Notes under the pieces: generated by a model
What the model was told of the DNA's origin: nothing
Seen by the model: the letters and a program-made list of their open reading frames with translations, nothing else
The model's database searches: none
Part shown: positions 1-8,233 of the stretch, in pieces
Layout of the letters: each line of letters opens with the position of its first letter
How positions within the stretch are numbered: the first letter of the stretch is position 1
From: an uncultured Paracoccaceae bacterium
GTDB taxonomy: Bacteria > Pseudomonadota > Alphaproteobacteria > Rhodobacterales > Rhodobacteraceae
Direction: 5' to 3'
DNA length: 64,000 nucleotides
NCBI GenBank assembly: GCA_943787785.1
Contig: CALSNT010000003.1
Span: forward strand, 1-64,000
Made by a program: the position numbers and the translations under genes

Positions 1-3
1 TGT

Positions 4-60
4 GCGTCGTCAGAGTTTTTGGAACCAAGAACGGCCTAAACTAAGAGAGAGTCTGGCTCA
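4..60 (+). repeat. IS3 left terminal inverted repeat (imperfect)
   Basis: Aligned with the reverse complement of 1441-1499 it shares CGTCAG, a GG.(A/T)CCAA block and TAAGAGAGAGT at similar spacing. The outermost bases are uncertain because the window starts here. Confidence 0.6.
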
Positions 61-74
61 TCTGATTTCTGTGA

Positions 75-1055
75 TTATGCGGCGCGTTGTCTGTGATGCA
101 AGCGCCGCGTTTCGAGCGTCTTTCGTTTGATCCTTTCTCTTTGTTTTAGAATGGCTTTGTCACGGCCGAAGTAGACGTCGGATGGCGTGACGTTGTTGAG
201 GCTCTCGTGGTACCGCTGATGATTGTAGTGTTCGACGAAGGCTTCGATTTGGGCTTCGAGATCGCCCGGCAAGAAGTAGTTTTCGAGCAAGATGCGGTTC
301 TTCAGGGTTTGATGCCATCGCTCGATCTTGCCCTGAGTCTGCGGATGATACGGCGCACCGCGAGAATGCTTCATGCCTTTGTCCTGCAGCCATTCAGCAA
401 GGTCGCCTGAGACGTAGCTGGAGCCATTATCGCTGAGCAGGCGTGGCTTGTGAACGACGTGGACCTGATCACAGCCGGATGCCTGCAGGGCCAGATCGAG
501 CGTATCTGTCACATCCTCAGCCCGCATGTTCGTGCACAACTTCCACGAGATGATGTACCGGCTGTAATCGTCGAGGATCGTGCTGAGATAAAACCAACCC
601 CAGCCGAGAACTTTGAGGTAGGTGAAGTCGGTTTGCCAAAGCTGATTGATGGCGGTGGTCTTGTCGGTGAACTCGCTCGCTGCCTTGATAACAATGAAGG
701 CGGGGCTGGTGATCAGATCGTGGGCTTTCAGCACTCGGTAGACCGAAGATTCTGAGACAAAGTAGCGGTTCCGATCCGTGAAGGTCACCGCCAGTTCGCG
801 CGGCGACAGCTCCGTTTCCTTCAACGCCAGCTTGACGACCTTGCGGCGCACCGTGTCAGGAATGCGGTTCCAGACGTTTTTTGGCTTGGGGGATTGATCC
901 TGCAGCCCAGCCTCGCCACGCTGCAGATACCGATCATACCAACGGTAAAATGTGGTGCGGGGCAGGCCCATTTTTGCCAACGTCTGACGTGCTGACAGGT
1001 GCGATCCCTCGACCAGCCGGATGATCTCCAGCTTCTCGGATGGGTGATACCTCAT
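75..1055 (-). CDS. IS3-family transposase OrfB (DDE integrase)
   Basis: 326-residue retroviral-integrase-type transposase. The N-terminal third is a helix-turn-helix region. The rve core carries the DDE triad as D143 (WQTDF), D209 (LLSDNGSSY) and E245 (QGKIERW). The 35-residue D-to-E spacing is the classical DD35E of the IS3 group. Its ATG overlaps the OrfA stop as ATGA (1052-1055), so expression can be coupled, and an A7 run upstream could also give an OrfAB fusion. No internal stops or missing catalytic residues, so the enzyme looks intact. Confidence 0.92.
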   Translation of the reverse strand: MRYHPSEKLEIIRLVEGSHLSARQTLAKMGLPRTTFYRWYDRYLQRGEAGLQDQSPKPKNVWNRIPDTVRRKVVKLALKETELSPRELAVTFTDRNRYFVSESSVYRVLKAHDLITSPAFIVIKAASEFTDKTTAINQLWQTDFTYLKVLGWGWFYLSTILDDYSRYIISWKLCTNMRAEDVTDTLDLALQASGCDQVHVVHKPRLLSDNGSSYVSGDLAEWLQDKGMKHSRGAPYHPQTQGKIERWHQTLKNRILLENYFLPGDLEAQIEAFVEHYNHQRYHESLNNVTPSDVYFGRDKAILKQRERIKRKTLETRRLHHRQRAA

Positions 1056-1417
1056 TCTTGGTCGCCCCCATCCCCTGTCATGCTTTTTTTGAGCAAACGG
1101 AGGTCAAGCGTCTGCTCCGCAACGACCTCCTTCAGGTCCCGAGCTTCGCGCCGCAGATCCTTGACCTCGTCGGTCGTCGCAGCACGCGCTGTATCGCCCG
1201 CCAGGCGTCTCTTCCCGGCCTCCATGAAGTCCTTCGACCATTTGTAATAGATGCCCTGTGAGATGCCCTCACGGCGACACAGCTCGGCAATACTGTCCTC
1301 GCCGCGCAGGCCGTCCAGTACGATGCGGATCTTCTCTTCCGATGAATATTGCCTGCGGGTCGCCCGCTTGATGTCTTTGACGATCTTCTCGCCGGCGCTC
1401 TTCGTTGTCTGTCTCAT
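1052..1417 (-). CDS. IS3-family transposase OrfA (HTH protein)
   Basis: About 121 residues from the ATG at 1417, which follows a GAGG-containing ribosome site; an upstream in-frame start at 1465 is possible but less likely. The helix-turn-helix of the IS3 OrfA type (EEKIRIVLDGLRGE, CRREGISQGIYYKWSKDF) is followed by a C-terminal leucine-zipper-like heptad region (VKDLRREARDLKEVVAEQ). OrfA proteins of this family bind the element ends and supply the DNA-binding part of the OrfAB transposase. Confidence 0.9.
   Translation of the reverse strand: MRQTTKSAGEKIVKDIKRATRRQYSSEEKIRIVLDGLRGEDSIAELCRREGISQGIYYKWSKDFMEAGKRRLAGDTARAATTDEVKDLRREARDLKEVVAEQTLDLRLLKKSMTGDGGDQE
1084..1090 (-). other. A7 run, candidate -1 frameshift site in IS3 OrfA
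   Basis: Minus-strand reading is CTC AAA AAA AGC near the 3' end of orfA. The OrfB frame (-1) is open from this run through the OrfB ATG with no stop, so a -1 slip would give an OrfAB fusion, as in most IS3 elements. Slippage itself is inferred, and the ATGA overlap is an alternative way to make OrfB. Confidence 0.45.
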
Positions 1418-1440
1418 GCCCCACTCCTCAGTGGTTACGA

Positions 1441-1499
1441 TGCGCCAACAACTCTCTCTTATCAAATCGCCCTATTTGGACCCATAAGCGCTGACGTCA
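1441..1499 (-). repeat. IS3 right terminal inverted repeat (imperfect)
   Basis: Read on the minus strand it begins TGACGTCAGCG and contains TAAGAGAGAGT (1461-1451), matching the left end. The first three bases, TGA, also act as the stop codon of the neighbouring ORF at 1497-1931. Confidence 0.6.
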
Positions 1500-1931
1500 G
1501 ACAGAGACGTCCTTCATCGCAGCCTGCAAAAGCAGCGCCACGTTCTCGGCGGTAAACTTGTAGCCTTTGCCGTCCGGGATGCGCGCGGCCGAGATTGGGT
1601 ACTTGGGCCGGCGCGGGTCGATGCCTGCGACGCGGAACCGCTCCCGTCCTGTAGAAAATTCCCGGCCGAAGTCATCAGGCGACAAGCCGAACTCTTCGGC
1701 GAGCGCCTCGAATAACATCCGTTCAGGATCCAGCGTCGAGCCATCCGGCAACGGGATCGATACGCGCACGCCGAACTCAAAGTTCCAGCGCAGGTCCATG
1801 GCTTGAACCCCCAGTCCTTCCGCGACAAGACCGTGCTTTGCGGCAACCTCGGCGCAGGCCTTCAGCATTTCAGTTTCGATTGTCTTGCAGAGACCTGGGG
1901 TGAGGTTGCGGGGCGGAGCGATTTCGGACAT
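1497..1931 (-). CDS. Conserved hypothetical protein, possibly truncated by the IS3 element
   Basis: 144 residues from the ATG at 1931, preceded by AAGGA about 10 bases upstream; a longer frame to 2090 overlaps the divergent glycosyltransferase start region and is not preferred. Soluble, with no membrane segment. It resembles small phage-type hypothetical proteins of Rhodobacteraceae that begin with LTP.LC..IE and end with a KYPI.A.R..DGK..KF motif, but I cannot name a function. The stop codon is the first three bases of the IS3 right end, so a few native C-terminal residues may have been lost. Confidence 0.65.
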   Translation of the reverse strand: MSEIAPPRNLTPGLCKTIETEMLKACAEVAAKHGLVAEGLGVQAMDLRWNFEFGVRVSIPLPDGSTLDPERMLFEALAEEFGLSPDDFGREFSTGRERFRVAGIDPRRPKYPISAARIPDGKGYKFTAENVALLLQAAMKDVSV

Positions 1932-2003
1932 TGGCGGTTTTCCTTTTACATGGGGCCAGGATAAAAGGGCGAGACTGGTTTTGCACGTAACAAGGGCGCC
2001 GCC

Positions 2004-3128
2004 ATGCATATTCTGATGACGGTAAATGCCGCCTGGAACATTTTGAACTTTCGCCGTCCCCTCGTCAGGGCCCTTGTGAATTCTGGGCATAGGCTGACCG
2101 TGCTGGCGCCCATTGATGACTCAGTAAAGGACCTTGAGGGAATTGGCTGCCGCGTGCGACCACTCGAGATGAGCGTAAAGGGGCTCAATCCCCTTGAAGA
2201 CATCAAACTCCAGCGGAGATTGACCCAGCTATTCCGGGAAGAACAGCCTGACGCCGTTCTGAGCTACACGATCAAGAACAATATATTTGGAGCCCGCGCG
2301 GCGCGCTCCCATAGTATTCCCTTCGTGCCCAACGTCACGGGGCTTGGCACAGCTTTTCTCTCGGGCCCGCTTTTGCAGACCGTGACAGAGCAGCTCTACC
2401 GCCGCTCCTTCAAAGACCTGCCCATTATATTTTTTCAGAATGTGGATGATCGTGACTTGTTTCTGGAGCGCAAACTTGTGCGCAGCAACCAAGCACGGCT
2501 TTTACCAGGGTCAGGAATCGACCTTCACCATTTTGCGCCCAGACCTAGCCCATCCTCCTCTCAGAAAACCGTGTTCCTGATGATTGCCCGGCTCTTGCGA
2601 GACAAAGGCGTTCTTGAATTCGTGGACGCGGCACGCCGCATCAAAGCCCGACATCCCGACACTTGCTTTCAGCTATTGGGTGCAGTCGGTTCGGAAAACC
2701 GCACAGCCATTGACATGAAAACCGTTCAATCCTGGGTCTCCGAGGGCGTAATTGAGTATCTTGGAACCACGAAAGACGTGCGCCCAGCGATTGCAGCGGC
2801 GTCTTGCGTGGTTCTCCCGTCGTATCGCGAAGGCGCGCCAAGAACACTGATCGAGGCTGCTGCCATGGAACGCCCTCTCATTGCAACCGATGTTCCGGGG
2901 TGCCGGAGCGTCGTCGATCAGGGTGTGAACGGTTTTCTTTGCGCGGTCCACGATGCAGACAGTCTTGCAATGGCGATCGAGCGGTTCATGGCACTTGCTC
3001 CCGAAGACCGTCGCGCAATGGGCCAAGCGGGACGCGCCAAAATGGAGCGTGAATTCGATCAAACGATCGTCGTTGACGCCTATCTCGAGGCCATTTCGCA
3101 TCTTGTGCAGCAATCCGGGGCAGCGTGA
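2004..3128 (+). CDS. GT4-family glycosyltransferase (exopolysaccharide)
   Basis: 374 residues, GT-B fold. The N-terminal half begins with a Rossmann strand (MHILMTVNAAWN) and has a glycosyltransferase-4 type acceptor domain. The C-terminal Glycos_transf_1 domain has ARLLRDKGVLEFVDA and the E-x7-E donor site EGAPRTLIEAAAMERPLIA followed by DVPGCRSVV. It most likely adds one sugar to a lipid-linked polysaccharide repeat at the inner face of the membrane; acceptor and sugar are not readable. It opens a plus-strand pair with the next gene (GTGA overlap) and lies 72 bp from the divergent ORF at 1931. Confidence 0.9.
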   Translation: MHILMTVNAAWNILNFRRPLVRALVNSGHRLTVLAPIDDSVKDLEGIGCRVRPLEMSVKGLNPLEDIKLQRRLTQLFREEQPDAVLSYTIKNNIFGARAARSHSIPFVPNVTGLGTAFLSGPLLQTVTEQLYRRSFKDLPIIFFQNVDDRDLFLERKLVRSNQARLLPGSGIDLHHFAPRPSPSSSQKTVFLMIARLLRDKGVLEFVDAARRIKARHPDTCFQLLGAVGSENRTAIDMKTVQSWVSEGVIEYLGTTKDVRPAIAAASCVVLPSYREGAPRTLIEAAAMERPLIATDVPGCRSVVDQGVNGFLCAVHDADSLAMAIERFMALAPEDRRAMGQAGRAKMEREFDQTIVVDAYLEAISHLVQQSGAA

Positions 3129-3913
3129 TTATGGATACTGTTTTCTTCATCGCTTCGAAACTCATCGGCGCCCTGCTCCGCCCGGACACATGGATCATAC
3201 TTGCCTTGACCAGTCTTGTCCTCGCACTTTTGGCAAAGCGCCAGCGACTGGCCATGTCGATCGCCAGCCTGACATTCTTTATTCTCGTCATCTTGGCCAT
3301 TTTGCCCTTGGGCAATCTATTGCTCCAGCCGATCGAGCGAACCTATCAGACAAATCCCACGTTATCTCAGGTTGATGGCATCGTGGTTCTTGGCGGCGGG
3401 GAGGATATTAGGGCCAGTATTTTTTGGGATCAGATGCAATTCAATGAGGGTGGTGAGCGCTTCACGGCAGGCTTGGAACTGGCCAAACGCTATCCCGACG
3501 CAAAAGTCCTTTTCGCCGGCGGGAGCGGCGCGCTTCGAGACGTGGCAGGGGCCACTGTCTCAGAGGCCTCCCTCGCGGAGCGATTTTTTCTCGACCAAGG
3601 CATCAGCGCAGAGCGTCTTCTACTGGAAGGGCGATCACGGAACACCGCAGAAAACGCGAGGCTCAGTCTTGAACTTGCAACCCCTGCCCCGGACGAAACA
3701 TGGGTTTTGATCACAAGTGCCTTTCACATGCCGCGCGCCATGCGCAGCTTTGAGGCTGCTGGGTGGCAGAATATCATCGCATGGCCTGTCGATTATCGAA
3801 CAGCCCGCTTCATTGATGGCATAGGCTGGGACCTCACCGGACATATGGGGGGACTGACGACGGCTATCCGTGAACAGATTGGGCAATTGGCCTATCGTCT
3901 CAGTGGGCGATGA
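3125..3913 (+). CDS. YdcF/ElyC/SanA-type DUF218 membrane protein
   Basis: 262 residues if the GTG at 3125 is used (GTGA overlap with the upstream glycosyltransferase); an ATG at 3131 is an alternative. Two N-terminal transmembrane segments (about 14-32 and 38-58) precede a DUF218 domain (about 85-250) with GIVVLGGGED, LFAGGSG, EGRSRNTAENARLS and SAFHMPRAMRSF. DUF218 proteins such as ElyC act in envelope polysaccharide and lipid-carrier metabolism; the exact reaction is unsettled. Coupling to a glycosyltransferase in an EPS locus fits that role. Confidence 0.85.
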   Translation: MIMDTVFFIASKLIGALLRPDTWIILALTSLVLALLAKRQRLAMSIASLTFFILVILAILPLGNLLLQPIERTYQTNPTLSQVDGIVVLGGGEDIRASIFWDQMQFNEGGERFTAGLELAKRYPDAKVLFAGGSGALRDVAGATVSEASLAERFFLDQGISAERLLLEGRSRNTAENARLSLELATPAPDETWVLITSAFHMPRAMRSFEAAGWQNIIAWPVDYRTARFIDGIGWDLTGHMGGLTTAIREQIGQLAYRLSGR

Positions 3914-4215
3914 AACCTCACCAATCCGTGCAAATATGTCTCGAGTCCCCAGGTCAGATCGATCAGATACGACGTCACCAGTTTGCGAAATTTCAAGGAT
4001 GACGTTGGCAAGCTTGAAATTGCAGCCGTTTTCGGGAACTGCGATGTCGCCAGTTGCGCCCTGCCCTCACTCTTTCGCCCATGATCCAAATTCGGCTGCC
4101 TCAAGCGACATTGATGTTGCTGAGTTCACCATCAACAGGTGACCAAAGCCCGCGCAAAAGTCCGGCAGGCACGTGCGGCTTGGGTCACAATGTCCAGCCG
4201 ACGGAACTCTGGGCG
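3914..4215. other. Intergenic stretch between convergent genes, no gene supported
   Basis: Lies between the ends of the YdcF-like gene and galU. A 70-codon minus-strand frame (3892-4104) overlaps the end of the YdcF-like gene and matches nothing I recognise. After the galU stop the same frame stays open for about 27 more codons. No hairpin with a T-run was found. Confidence 0.4.
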
Positions 4216-5040
4216 TCACACCAATCCGTCCCGATTGGCCACATGCATAATGGCCTCCAAAAAGCCCTTAACTGAGCCGCAATCAAACCGACGTCCAGAC
4301 AGCGGGACCGCCTGCACACGGCCAGCTGAAGCCTGCGTGTTGATCGCATCGGCGAGTTGGATTTCGCCACCGGCACCGGGCTTTTGCCCACGTAGCATAT
4401 CGAAAATATCTGGCGTCAGAACATACCGGCCAATGGACGCCAGATTCGAGGGCGCCTCTTCAAAGACCGGCTTCTCGATCAAACCAGCCACGCTGCCCTC
4501 TGCGGCTCCCGGCTTCACCACGCCATATTTGGAAATGTCCGCGCCGTCGACCTCCATCACTGAGAGCTGAGTGCAGCCTGATGCCGCGTAGCCCTTGACC
4601 AAATCCGCCGTGATGCCGGCCCCCTCATATGTCAGAAAGTCATCCGCCAGCAAAACCGCAAAAGGGTCCTGCCCGACGGCACGCTCAGCACAAAGGACAG
4701 CATGACCAAGGCCCAATTGTTCCGGTTGGCGCACGAAAATACATTCCACCCCATCGGGCAGGATACTGTGCACCATATCAGCTTGGTCCGATTTGCCTTT
4801 CGCGCGCAGCGCCGCTTCAAGCTCTTGATTGCTGTCAAAATGATCTTCGATCGCCCGCTTGTTTCGCCCCGTCACGAACACCAACGTATCGATCCCAGCA
4901 GCAATCGCTTCTTCAGCGGCATATTGTATGAGCGGCTTGTCCACGATGGGCAAAAGCTCTTTTGGCATAGCCTTGGTTGCGGGCAAAAAACGCGTGCCAA
5001 AACCCGCCACCGGAAAAACAGCTTTACGCACAGGTTTCAT
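4216..5040 (-). CDS. galU: UTP-glucose-1-phosphate uridylyltransferase
   Basis: 274 residues from the ATG at 5040, behind AAAGGA. It makes UDP-glucose from UTP and glucose-1-phosphate in the cytosol, supplying precursors for exopolysaccharide and LPS. The nucleotidyltransferase signature is at the N-terminus (GFGTRFLPATKAMPKELLP, then VDKPLIQYAAEEA), with LLADDFL for metal/nucleotide binding and RRFDCGSVKGFLEA at the end. It ends about 10-20 residues sooner than most bacterial GalU, but all catalytic blocks are present. Adjacent to the NusG-like gene in the EPS locus. Confidence 0.93.
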   Translation of the reverse strand: MKPVRKAVFPVAGFGTRFLPATKAMPKELLPIVDKPLIQYAAEEAIAAGIDTLVFVTGRNKRAIEDHFDSNQELEAALRAKGKSDQADMVHSILPDGVECIFVRQPEQLGLGHAVLCAERAVGQDPFAVLLADDFLTYEGAGITADLVKGYAASGCTQLSVMEVDGADISKYGVVKPGAAEGSVAGLIEKPVFEEAPSNLASIGRYVLTPDIFDMLRGQKPGAGGEIQLADAINTQASAGRVQAVPLSGRRFDCGSVKGFLEAIMHVANRDGLV

Positions 5041-5199
5041 AGATCGTCCTTTCTGACCCTCCGGGAACACGGGGGCTTCGCGACCACGACTGTCCTCGCA
5101 CATTCCGGCGCCCATATCCTGGGCTCAGAATAGAGCGCTCTGTTCCCGCCTCTGTCACAATTGGGGGCAATAATTTTAGACTGGGATGACATGCGCCGA

Positions 5200-5712
5200 T
5201 CATATCGTTTGAAGTTGATCTGGCTCTACGGCAACACGTGTTTGACGTCCCATCAGGTCCATAAGAACCCAGACACGCTGATCCGGTGTTGTTTTCTCAA
5301 CAGTTGCCACAAAATCAGCAAACGGACCGATGGTAAGGCGCACCTCTTCGCCTGGCTGCAGGACTTTTGGAGGCAAGAGCTTGCCATCGGCATCGCATCG
5401 CAACATCAATTGGCTGACAATGTCCAAAGGCACAGCGGCAGGCTCATCGCCGAATGACACAAGGCGTGTCACACCATAGGTGGAATGAATGCTCCGCCAA
5501 AATCCACGCGCAGCTTCGAAGCAGACAAAAATATAGCCCGGGAAAACCGGGCGTAGTCGGGTCACAAATTTGCCCCGTTGTTTCTGCGTCAGCTCTTCCA
5601 AGGGGAGAAAGGTCTCAAACCCCTGACGTTTTAGATTGCGCTCCGCGATCTGGCCGCAGTTGGGCTTCAACTGGGCCAAGAACCAGTTCGCCCCGCGGTC
5701 GTGATAGCTCAT
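5200..5712 (-). CDS. NusG/RfaH-like transcription antiterminator
   Basis: 170 residues from the ATG at 5712, behind GGAGG. The NusG N-terminal domain (about 8-105) shows WFLAQLKPNCGQIAERNL, FETFLPLEE and RLRPVFPGYIFVCFE. The C-terminal KOW-like domain (about 117-165) shows PGEEVRLTIGPFADF and VWVLMDLMGRQTRVAVE. It is a specialised paralogue rather than housekeeping NusG: it is short, stands alone, and sits in a polysaccharide locus. RfaH-type proteins ride RNA polymerase through long surface-polysaccharide operons after loading at an ops-like site; I found no ops/JUMPstart sequence here. Confidence 0.88.
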   Translation of the reverse strand: MSYHDRGANWFLAQLKPNCGQIAERNLKRQGFETFLPLEELTQKQRGKFVTRLRPVFPGYIFVCFEAARGFWRSIHSTYGVTRLVSFGDEPAAVPLDIVSQLMLRCDADGKLLPPKVLQPGEEVRLTIGPFADFVATVEKTTPDQRVWVLMDLMGRQTRVAVEPDQLQTI

Positions 5713-5934
5713 GTTGCCTCCAGTCTTTTCTTTCCTGCCACCATATTGCTCAAATTCGAACAAATACAAGAGACGTTTCGATTTTTCCTTGGAGGTGCTC
5801 CTAAAGTCCACGCCGGGTGGGTGAGTTTAATCCTTCAAGCCTCTGTTTTATATGTATTTTAGAAGAACTCGACTTGATAGAGAGCGGCCTTCACGCAAAC
5901 GTCCCGTCATCTTGAAGACGACACGGAGGGTGAG

Positions 5935-7983
5935 TTGGAAGAGCGTGCTGAACAGACTGAGTTTCGAGCAGCGCAGTATGTGCGCATGTCAACGGAGCAC
6001 CAGCAATATTCCACGCACAACCAATCAGACAAGATCCAAGAATATGCCGAGAAGCGCGGCATTCAAATCGTGCGCACATATGCCGATGACGGCAAAAGCG
6101 GTCTATCAATCGGCGGGCGCGCAGCACTGCAAAAGCTGATCTCGGATGTGGAGTCAGGTCGAGCGGACTTCAATGTCATTCTGGTCTACGACATCAGCCG
6201 CTGGGGGCGCTTCCAGGATGCTGATGAAAGCGCCTATTACGAGTATATCTGCAAGCGCGCCGGCATCCAGGTCGCGTATTGTGCCGAGCAGTTCGAGAAC
6301 GACGGCTCGCCGGTGTCGACCATCGTCAAGGGCGTCAAACGCGCCATGGCCGGCGAATACAGCCGTGAGCTGTCCGTCAAAGTCTTTACCGGGCAATGCC
6401 GGCTCATTGAACTTGGTTTCCGGCAAGGCGGAGCAGCTGGCTTTGGTCTTCGGCGCATTCTGGTCGACGAGCGCGGCACGATCAAAGCGGAGTTGAAGCG
6501 CGGTGAGCACAAATCGCTTCAAACTGATCGGGTGATCTTGATGCCAGGACCCGAGGAAGAGGTTGCCTGGGTCAACAAGATGTACCGCTGGCTTATTGAG
6601 GAGGATTTGACGTTTCGTGAAATCGCCGACCGCTTGAACGACGAAGGTGTTGCCACCGATCTCGAACGGCCATGGACATCAGGCACGGTCCGCACGGTTC
6701 TCACAAACGAAAAATACATTGGCAACAACGTCTACAATCGCAGCTCTTTCAAATTGAAGAAGATGCATGTCGAAAATCCGCCAGACATGTGGGTGCGCAA
6801 GGAAGGCGCCTTCGAAGGCATTGTGCCCTTGGAATTCTTTCTGACAGCACAGGAGATTATCACGGCGCGATCCGCCCGCCTTTCAGACGAAGAACTACTC
6901 GATCATTTGAAACGGCTCTACGCAGATGCCGGCCAATTGTCCGGAATATTGATAGATCAGACACCGGACATTCCCTCCTCGGCCACCTATCGAAATCGCT
7001 TTGGCTCGCTTGCGCGGGCCTATGAATTGATCGGTTTCCGCTCTGACAGGGACCAAGAACGCATTGCGCTCAATAAGCGGCTGCGCGAGCTACATCCGGA
7101 AATCATATCACGCACTGAGGAAGCAATTGCCGAGGTTGACGCCATTGGGCGCATAGTGCGAGGCGGCGATGCCTTGTTCGCTGATGACACACCCGTGAAG
7201 ATGCAAGTACCCGGCACCAAGAAGACCAAGACCGCCAGGGTTTGGACCTACGTTCGGGATGAACGCCCGTGGTCTGGCCAATCTCCGCCCTGCGCTTGGT
7301 ATCAGTTCACCATCGATCGAAAGGGCGCGCATCCTGTGTCCCATCTCTCAGGTTACAAAGGATGGGTGCATGCAGATGGCTATTCCGGCTTCAACGGTGT
7401 GTTCGGCGCCGACAAGGCGCGCGAGATGGCCTGCATGGCCCATGTCAGGCGCAAGTTTGTGGATGTGCACGCGGCGCAAGGTTCCGCCATTGCTGAGGAG
7501 GCCATACGGCGGATCGCCAAGCTCTATGCCGTGGAGAAAGAGGCCCGCGGCAAATCGCCCGTAGAACGCGTCGCCCTGCGACAGGCACTGGCCAAACCCG
7601 TTTTTGATGATCTTGAGGTCTGGCTGCACGCACAACTTCCTAAGATCTCTGGCAAGTCGCCCTTGGCTCAGGCCATCCGTTATGCCCTGGGCCGCATGCC
7701 CAAGGCACGACAATACCTCGATCACGGCTGCCTGGAAGCCGATAACAACACAGCCGAACGCGCTGTCAAACCCGTCGCCATCGGCAGGAAAAATTGGATG
7801 TTTGCCGGTTCACCGCGCGGCGGAAAAGCCATGGCCATTGCCTATACTCTGATCGAGACCGCCAAGCTCAACAATGTCGATCCACAGGCTTGGCTCACAT
7901 CGGTTCTGGCCCAGATCGCTGATCACAAGATCAACAGGATCGACGAACTGATGCCGTGGCGTTACGCTGCTCAGGCAGCGTAA
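5935..7983 (+). CDS. Chimera: serine recombinase fused in frame to IS66 transposase catalytic domain
   Basis: 682 residues from a TTG at 5935 behind GGAGGG; no nearer in-frame ATG precedes the catalytic region. Residues 10-150 are a resolvase domain with catalytic S19 (YVRMSTEHQ) and the [19 protein letters not shown] block. Residues about 170-290 are a Recombinase domain ([27 protein letters not shown]), followed by part of the zinc-ribbon/coiled-coil region to about 400. Near residues 402-412 it switches to the C-terminal half of an IS66 TnpC with a complete DDE set: D417 (FADDTPV), D481 (HADGYSGFN) and E608 (ADNNTAERA). The IS66 tail [11 protein letters not shown] is intact. The recombinase has lost its usual C-terminus and TnpC its N-terminus. 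Whether either half works is unknown. Confidence 0.9.
   Translation: MEERAEQTEFRAAQYVRMSTEHQQYSTHNQSDKIQEYAEKRGIQIVRTYADDGKSGLSIGGRAALQKLISDVESGRADFNVILVYDISRWGRFQDADESAYYEYICKRAGIQVAYCAEQFENDGSPVSTIVKGVKRAMAGEYSRELSVKVFTGQCRLIELGFRQGGAAGFGLRRILVDERGTIKAELKRGEHKSLQTDRVILMPGPEEEVAWVNKMYRWLIEEDLTFREIADRLNDEGVATDLERPWTSGTVRTVLTNEKYIGNNVYNRSSFKLKKMHVENPPDMWVRKEGAFEGIVPLEFFLTAQEIITARSARLSDEELLDHLKRLYADAGQLSGILIDQTPDIPSSATYRNRFGSLARAYELIGFRSDRDQERIALNKRLRELHPEIISRTEEAIAEVDAIGRIVRGGDALFADDTPVKMQVPGTKKTKTARVWTYVRDERPWSGQSPPCAWYQFTIDRKGAHPVSHLSGYKGWVHADGYSGFNGVFGADKAREMACMAHVRRKFVDVHAAQGSAIAEEAIRRIAKLYAVEKEARGKSPVERVALRQALAKPVFDDLEVWLHAQLPKISGKSPLAQAIRYALGRMPKARQYLDHGCLEADNNTAERAVKPVAIGRKNWMFAGSPRGGKAMAIAYTLIETAKLNNVDPQAWLTSVLAQIADHKINRIDELMPWRYAAQAA
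7147..7983 (+). mobile_element. IS66 tnpC remnant (3' half) within the chimera
   Basis: From about codon 405 of the fused frame the protein is an IS66-type DDE transposase: [34 protein letters not shown] and the C-terminal [11 protein letters not shown]. The element's tnpA, tnpB and the N-terminal half of tnpC are absent. The right end was not identified with confidence; it should lie somewhere in 7984-8100. Confidence 0.8.
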
Positions 7984-8099
7984 ATGGCATCCGTCAAACG
8001 CGACGGGGCGGGTTCAACGGACGGGCACCATTCAGCGCCCCGCGTCTCCCGACTGAATATCGAGAGCACCAAATGCAGAGATGCCGGGAATGCGGTGAC

Positions 8100-8131
8100 A
8101 AACAGAAAAGCCGGCGGCATGTGCCGCCGGC
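8100..8131 (-). terminator. Rho-independent terminator of the EPS export operon
   Basis: A perfect 10-bp inverted repeat (GCCGGCGGCA at 8110-8119, TGCCGCCGGC at 8122-8131, 2-base centre) is followed on the minus strand by TTTTCTGTTT. It lies about 100 bp beyond the autokinase stop, as expected for the end of the operon that starts at 12001. Confidence 0.8.
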
Positions 8132-8233
8132 CTATCCACCAGCTTGGTGACCCGGTATTGATCGCCGAGACGCCTGCCGTCGCCTGTGATTTGACCAATC
8201 AAATAGCGCCGCCAACCACCGGATCGCAGAACG

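Larger units (their letters stand above)
4..1499 (-). mobile_element. IS3-family insertion sequence
   Basis: Two overlapping minus-strand ORFs (OrfA and a DDE OrfB) lie between imperfect terminal inverted repeats. The left end reads inward with CGTCAG near position 8, and the reverse complement of the right end starts TGACGTCAG near 1499; both share TAAGAGAGAGT further in (42-52 and 1451-1461). The left boundary falls within the first few bases of the window, so the exact end and any target duplication cannot be seen. The element sits at the edge of the exopolysaccharide locus. Confidence 0.85.

Noticed and set aside
3892-4104. 70-codon minus-strand ORF beyond galU
   Set aside because: Overlaps the end of the YdcF-like gene antisense and shows no family similarity I can recognise.
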